Below are positions 60,749 through 64,000 of a stretch of DNA of 64,000 nt, piece by piece. Position 1 is the first letter of the stretch; every line of letters starts with the position of its first letter. The stretch spans positions 80,059-144,058 of the forward strand of contig NZ_SGWZ01000004.1 of NCBI RefSeq assembly GCF_004216755.1, in the 5' to 3' direction. Below the pieces are notes generated by a model, which was not told where the DNA came from, made no database searches, and was given only the letters and a program-made list of their open reading frames with translations. The stretch is from Kerstersia gyiorum. Lineage in GTDB: Bacteria > Pseudomonadota > Gammaproteobacteria > Burkholderiales > Burkholderiaceae_B. A program made the position numbers and the translations under genes.

Positions 60749-61742
60749 ATTTGCACCACAGAGGCCCGAAGTATACACGTTTCATCCCGTTTTTGAGCGT
60801 TATGAAAGGCTTCAAGGCGTCCGTCGTGAAGCTTTAAATATTAACGTCCTTCCAGCATGGTGTCAAGTCTTGCGGCGGCAGGGGCTGTGGGTAGAAGCCA
60901 GGTCGAGGTTAGCGGCTGGTTTTCCCCAGCTTTTCAAAATCGCCAATTACTGTGCTGGAAATAATTATCGGGGCACTTTATTTGTTGCCCCGATTTACTG
61001 GTGAAACGTGGTGGAGAATCGCGAGATTCAAGGAGTAACAATATATCGTTTTATTGTAGGGTGCTGCTCTGTTGCTGTTTTGAGAATCGGCTTGCGAATG
61101 GGTGCTTGGAGCTGAGAATGACTGCCATAGACTTTCCGCTGGTAGTCTATGAGTTCTTGCTCTATAGAAGTCCATGCCCAAAAGTCTTGTGAACTGTTGT
61201 CACGGTGCTGATACATAGCTGATCTCCCCCGTAGCTTTTGATAACCGTAAACATATCAGAATTTTCTATATTCTTGAATCTTTGATGGCTTGTTCTTGCA
61301 ATTTTTAAACAAAATCCGATTTTTGTATCAAAATTTTTCTAAAAATGTCGTTATGTTTTTATCCCGGGGCCAGGAGGAAAGCGAAAAAACACAGTGGTTC
61401 TGATATCACAGAGTTTTTCCGCTTTTTTCCCCGTTTTAGAGACTGGGGGTTGGAGGAGGGCGGCTCGATATAGAGAATGATCTTATTTTTTTGAGTATCC
61501 GATGTGAATTGTTTCAGTCGGTTTTAAAATCATCGGCCTTGATGTTTATAAATTTCGAATTTTTTCGAGGTCTAATCAGAAATTGCAGATGGTTTGACAC
61601 TTCATATGGGTTTTTTGCGTTTTTGGCCTATATTAAGTGAAAAAAATGCTATTTCTTGTTTCAAGAAATATCCCATCCTAGACAATAAGGCAGTACCGGT
61701 TCCGGCGTCGGTTCAGGGTGTTGCCAATTCTTCTAATCAGGG
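60749..61742. other. 1-kb AT-rich non-coding region with several hairpins
   Basis: No convincing gene. Visible structure: a 9-bp stem ATCGGGGCA/TGCCCCGAT (60967-60994); GAATC-GCGA-GATTC (61016-61029); a terminator-like structure with AAAGCG and CGCTTT arms and T-run (61378-61429); and a palindrome with arms TATTTCTTG/CAAGAAATA (61650-61670) about 70 bp before the AraC-type gene. The region could hold a small RNA and the control sites of the AraC gene. Confidence 0.5.
61650..61670. promoter_or_regulatory. Palindrome upstream of the AraC-type gene
   Basis: TATTTCTTG and CAAGAAATA (9-bp arms, 3-base centre TTT). Its symmetry suggests an operator, perhaps for autoregulation. Confidence 0.5.
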
Positions 61743-62759
61743 ATGGAGCAATATCAGGCCATGCTATTAAATTATTCAGTTGCCATGCCTGCATGGAAAG
61801 TGGAGCAGGATGTTCTCGGCAGCTTTTTGGAGTTCATGGTCCGGGATCGGATTTTTCGCACACTGATATCCGTTCCTCGACATTTGGCAACGCAATGCTC
61901 AGCCGAGGTTGATACGGATGATGGCGGGCAAATCAAGAAATATGAAGTCGGTGATTTTCCTTTACGTGCCGAGCCCGAAGATAGCTGGTTGCTGATATAT
62001 ACCCGCGTGAAGTGGAGCATTATGGTCCGCGGGGATTTCGTTGTTTTCCCGGAAGGTGAACTGGCATTGATGCGTAGCCGGGATATTGATGCCGCTGGTT
62101 TTCATGATTTCCGTGGCAGCATGTTGGTATTGCCTAGTCAGGCGTTGACGCTTTATGACCGTACGCTATTAATGCGTCAAGCAGGAAAGATTCGTCTCAA
62201 GGTAGGCTGGGGGAGGATTCTGGCTGCCTATATTGAAAGTCTGGATGTGCAGATTCTGGCGCAGGCCGTGCGCGATGAGTCGGCCTGGTTGATGTTGGAA
62301 CAGCACATTATGGCATTGCTCAGGCGTGCCTTGCTGGGAGGGTTTGAGTCCAGGAGCGGGCAGGGTTTGGAGAGTGATGCCCAGGACGCTCTGCGCAGCA
62401 AGGGAGAGGTGCTGTTCCAGCGGCTGTGCGCCTGGATTGCGGAGAACTACGCTAATCCGGAGATGTCTTCGGATTTCGTGGCCAGCCATTTTGATATTTC
62501 GCCACGCTATATCCAGAATCTTTTCTCCAAATACGGGAAAGGTGAAACTTTTGTTTCCTATTTGCGCGATAAAAGGATGCGGCGCGCCTGGGAGATGCTG
62601 ACGAGTATCGACTTCATTCACCAGAGCGTTTCCGAAATTTGCTGGAACTGCGGTTTTTCAGACCCCGTCTACTTTGGCAAAATTTTCAGGCGCTTCTATG
62701 GGATGACTCCCGGGATGGCTCGCAAGAATAGCTTACGAGAAGTCGCGGAAAGAGTCTGA
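61743..62759 (+). CDS. AraC-family regulator
   Basis: A 338-residue regulator. The N-terminal 200 residues resemble the AraC-binding-like sensor domain (WSIMVRGDFVVFPEGELALM; DFRGSMLVLPSQALTLYDR). The C-terminal double helix-turn-helix is NPEMSSDFVASHFDISPRYI with SVSEICWNCGFSDPVYFGKI and FRRFYGMTPGMARKN. The start is ATG 61743 or 61761. It precedes the autotransporter adhesin gene on the same strand and may control it; this is inferred only from position. Confidence 0.85.
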   Translation: MEQYQAMLLNYSVAMPAWKVEQDVLGSFLEFMVRDRIFRTLISVPRHLATQCSAEVDTDDGGQIKKYEVGDFPLRAEPEDSWLLIYTRVKWSIMVRGDFVVFPEGELALMRSRDIDAAGFHDFRGSMLVLPSQALTLYDRTLLMRQAGKIRLKVGWGRILAAYIESLDVQILAQAVRDESAWLMLEQHIMALLRRALLGGFESRSGQGLESDAQDALRSKGEVLFQRLCAWIAENYANPEMSSDFVASHFDISPRYIQNLFSKYGKGETFVSYLRDKRMRRAWEMLTSIDFIHQSVSEICWNCGFSDPVYFGKIFRRFYGMTPGMARKNSLREVAERV

Positions 62760-62785
62760 CGTTGCAGCACGACAAGGTAATGATG

Positions 62786-62812
62786 CCGGCCCCTTAGGGC
62801 CGGATTTTTTTT
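62786..62812 (+). terminator. Terminator of the AraC-type gene
   Basis: CCGGCCC-CTTA-GGGCCGG (62786-62803) followed by A and eight Ts. It separates the regulator from the adhesin gene. Confidence 0.92.
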
Positions 62813-63396
62813 GCTGTCGCAGAGAGGAAGCATCAAAGGACATTGCGTCAGAGAATGACATCAGGCTGTGTGGCGTTTTTATTACTAGGGACGGATGAAA
62901 GGCATTTTGTTTTCATTGTTTTCCTAAAAAATATCAGGATTCAAGGATGAAAAATCTTAACGCAAGTTTTTTGACAAGTGAAAAACAATGCAATTGTTTT
63001 GTGGGTTCAGTTTCCGTCATATGTCAAAGTTCACGGAAATTATTTTTTAATAATGTCATACATTGACAAAGTGAGCCATTTTTGCGCATATATACCATGA
63101 GTTTTCGCTAATCGCCTAGTTGTGTTTTGATCTGAAATGAAACCATAGCCGCGATTCTTCTGTATCTGGGAAGAGGTTTGCGGATCTTCTTCTATGTCAT
63201 TGGTTATTCGGAGCGTTTCGGGTGCAGCCTAGTGCCGTGCCCGTGTCGCAGCAGTTATCTGTATCAATGGGCAGGACGCCCGTAGATACCCGTTAACGAT
63301 CGCGGCACACGTGTTTTCTGGTTCGCCAGGCATACCCGAACACTGTGATAGTGGAAAGTCCGTTTCGATCTGGTGGTTTCTTGATTAGGGTTATTC
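62813..63396. promoter_or_regulatory. Adhesin upstream region with candidate promoter
   Basis: A 584-bp gene-free stretch. TTGACA (63063-63068) with CATATA at 63087-63092 (18-bp spacing) is a good promoter, leaving a leader of about 300 nt. A second TTGACA at 62971 lies next to the inverted repeat AAAACAAT-GCA-ATTGTTTT (62982-63000), a possible operator. No gene is supported. Confidence 0.5.
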
Positions 63397-64000
63397 ATGA
63401 ACAAGGCATACCGTAATGTATGGAGCGAAGCGACGGGCACGTTTGTGGCTGTGGCAGAGAATGTAAAGGCGCGGGGCAAGCGTTCTTCCAGCGCTAAAAC
63501 GCTGGCCAAGGTGACCCTGGCGGTTGCTGCGCTGGGTGCGGCAGGTGCTGCCCAGGCCGATGTCACCCTTGATGGCTCCACGCCAGTCGTAACGGATGGC
63601 GCTGAAATTATTTTTGAAAATGGTGCTGGCAAGATCACGTTCACTAACGGCGGCACAATTGATTTTGGCGCAACGGGCGGCACGATCACCGGCCTGAACG
63701 ATGGCGCCGTCGATGCCGCCAGCCGCGATGCAGTGACGGGCAAGCAGCTGCATGCAACGAATCAGGAAATCAGTGGTGTGCAGGGTAGCGTGGCGGCGCT
63801 GCAGGTGGACATGTCCGCAGCTCAGAACGACATCACTACGTTGCAAGGCGACCTTTCGACGGCGCAAGGCAACATCTCGACGCTGCAGGGTGACGTCTCC
63901 ACAGCGCAAGGCAACATCTCGACGCTGCAGGGTGACGTCTCCACAGCGCAAGGCAACATCTCGACGCTGCAGGGTGACGTCTCCACAGCGCAAGGCAACA
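63397..64000 (+). CDS. Trimeric autotransporter adhesin, 5' part
   Basis: The frame starts at ATG 63397 and runs off the window. The first 30 residues (MNKAYRNVWSEATGTFVAVA then ENVKARGKRS) are an extended signal peptide region typical of large autotransporters. A hydrophobic core (KVTLAVAALGAAGAAQA) follows. Next come a short head-like segment (DGAVDAASRDAVTGKQLHAT) resembling YadA/Hia neck motifs, and then 14-residue coiled-coil repeats. It should form a surface trimer for attachment. The membrane anchor is outside the window. Confidence 0.88.
   Translation, partial: MNKAYRNVWSEATGTFVAVAENVKARGKRSSSAKTLAKVTLAVAALGAAGAAQADVTLDGSTPVVTDGAEIIFENGAGKITFTNGGTIDFGATGGTITGLNDGAVDAASRDAVTGKQLHATNQEISGVQGSVAALQVDMSAAQNDITTLQGDLSTAQGNISTLQGDVSTAQGNISTLQGDVSTAQGNISTLQGDVSTAQGN
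63796..64000 (+). repeat. 42-bp tandem repeats in the adhesin stalk
   Basis: Units of 42 bp (14 residues, TLQGDVSTAQGNIS) begin at 63838, 63880, 63922 and 63964, the last cut by the window end. A degenerate unit (ALQVDMSAAQNDIT) precedes them at 63796. The units at 63880 and 63922 are identical in DNA. Fourteen residues equal two heptads, as expected for a coiled-coil stalk. Confidence 0.9.

Noticed and set aside
60978..61192. Short open frames on both strands right of tRNA-Cys
   Set aside because: The translations are not protein-like, have no ribosome sites and overlap hairpins.
63796..64000. Regular repeats that might be a CRISPR array
   Set aside because: The repeats are contiguous without spacers, in frame, and encode a coiled coil.

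Overview
The window is a GC-rich chromosomal segment from a betaproteobacterium of the order Burkholderiales, most likely Alcaligenaceae. The basis is the gene order acnB / mdh / GntR regulator / sdhCDAB-sdhE-gltA, the hisZ-purA pair, and the style of the proteins. The species cannot be fixed from the sequence alone.

Layout. 1-13.3 kb is a citric-acid-cycle block: the 5' part of acnB, an inserted taurine-type ABC operon (tauABC), mdh, a GntR/UTRA regulator, and the sdhC-sdhD-sdhA-sdhB-sdhE-gltA operon. The same unusual three-heptad operator lies upstream of acnB and of the GntR gene, so that regulator probably controls itself and acnB. 13.3-31.4 kb is a run of transporter-plus-divergent-regulator modules: TetR with two MFS pumps, MocR with LysE, MocR with EamA, AraC with an MFS pump that is broken by a frameshifting deletion, and TetR with a two-subunit ABC exporter. 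DsbG-like, MaoC-like and glyoxalase-fold proteins and a carboxylesterase are interspersed. 31.5-35.4 kb is a complete siderophore-type ABC importer. 35.6-41.3 kb holds a 3-hydroxyacyl-CoA dehydrogenase and a LysR-controlled catabolic cluster (FMN hydroxy-acid dehydrogenase, amidohydrolase, MFS uptake). 41.3-44.9 kb holds a structured RNA leader or sRNA candidate, hisZ, purA and a phosphoribosyltransferase. 44.9-47.7 kb carries small accessory genes: a lipoprotein, a secreted-type nuclease, a tail-anchored protein and a phosphatase.

47.8-60.7 kb is the most interesting part: a filamentous (inovirus) prophage integrated in a tRNA-Cys gene. A 46-bp duplication of the tRNA 3' half marks its two ends. 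The integrase lies next to the intact tRNA, a repressor-like gene faces a divergent early operon, and the minus strand carries replication, ssDNA-binding, coat, adsorption, assembly (Zot/pI) and secretin genes in inovirus order, including a 29-residue membrane protein. Beyond the secretin is a cargo region: an antitoxin-tail protein bracketed by 21-bp direct repeats, an EexN-like exclusion lipoprotein, a PP2A-like phosphatase related to a host-side gene just outside the prophage, a cluster of nested hairpins that may be the replication or packaging region, and a large AT-rich GmrSD-type (DUF262 plus HNH) restriction gene. This looks like an inovirus carrying several exclusion and defence functions.

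60.7-64 kb contains the tRNA-Cys gene, about 1 kb of AT-rich non-coding DNA, an AraC regulator, another non-coding stretch with a good promoter, and the start of a trimeric autotransporter adhesin with 42-bp tandem repeats, cut by the window end.
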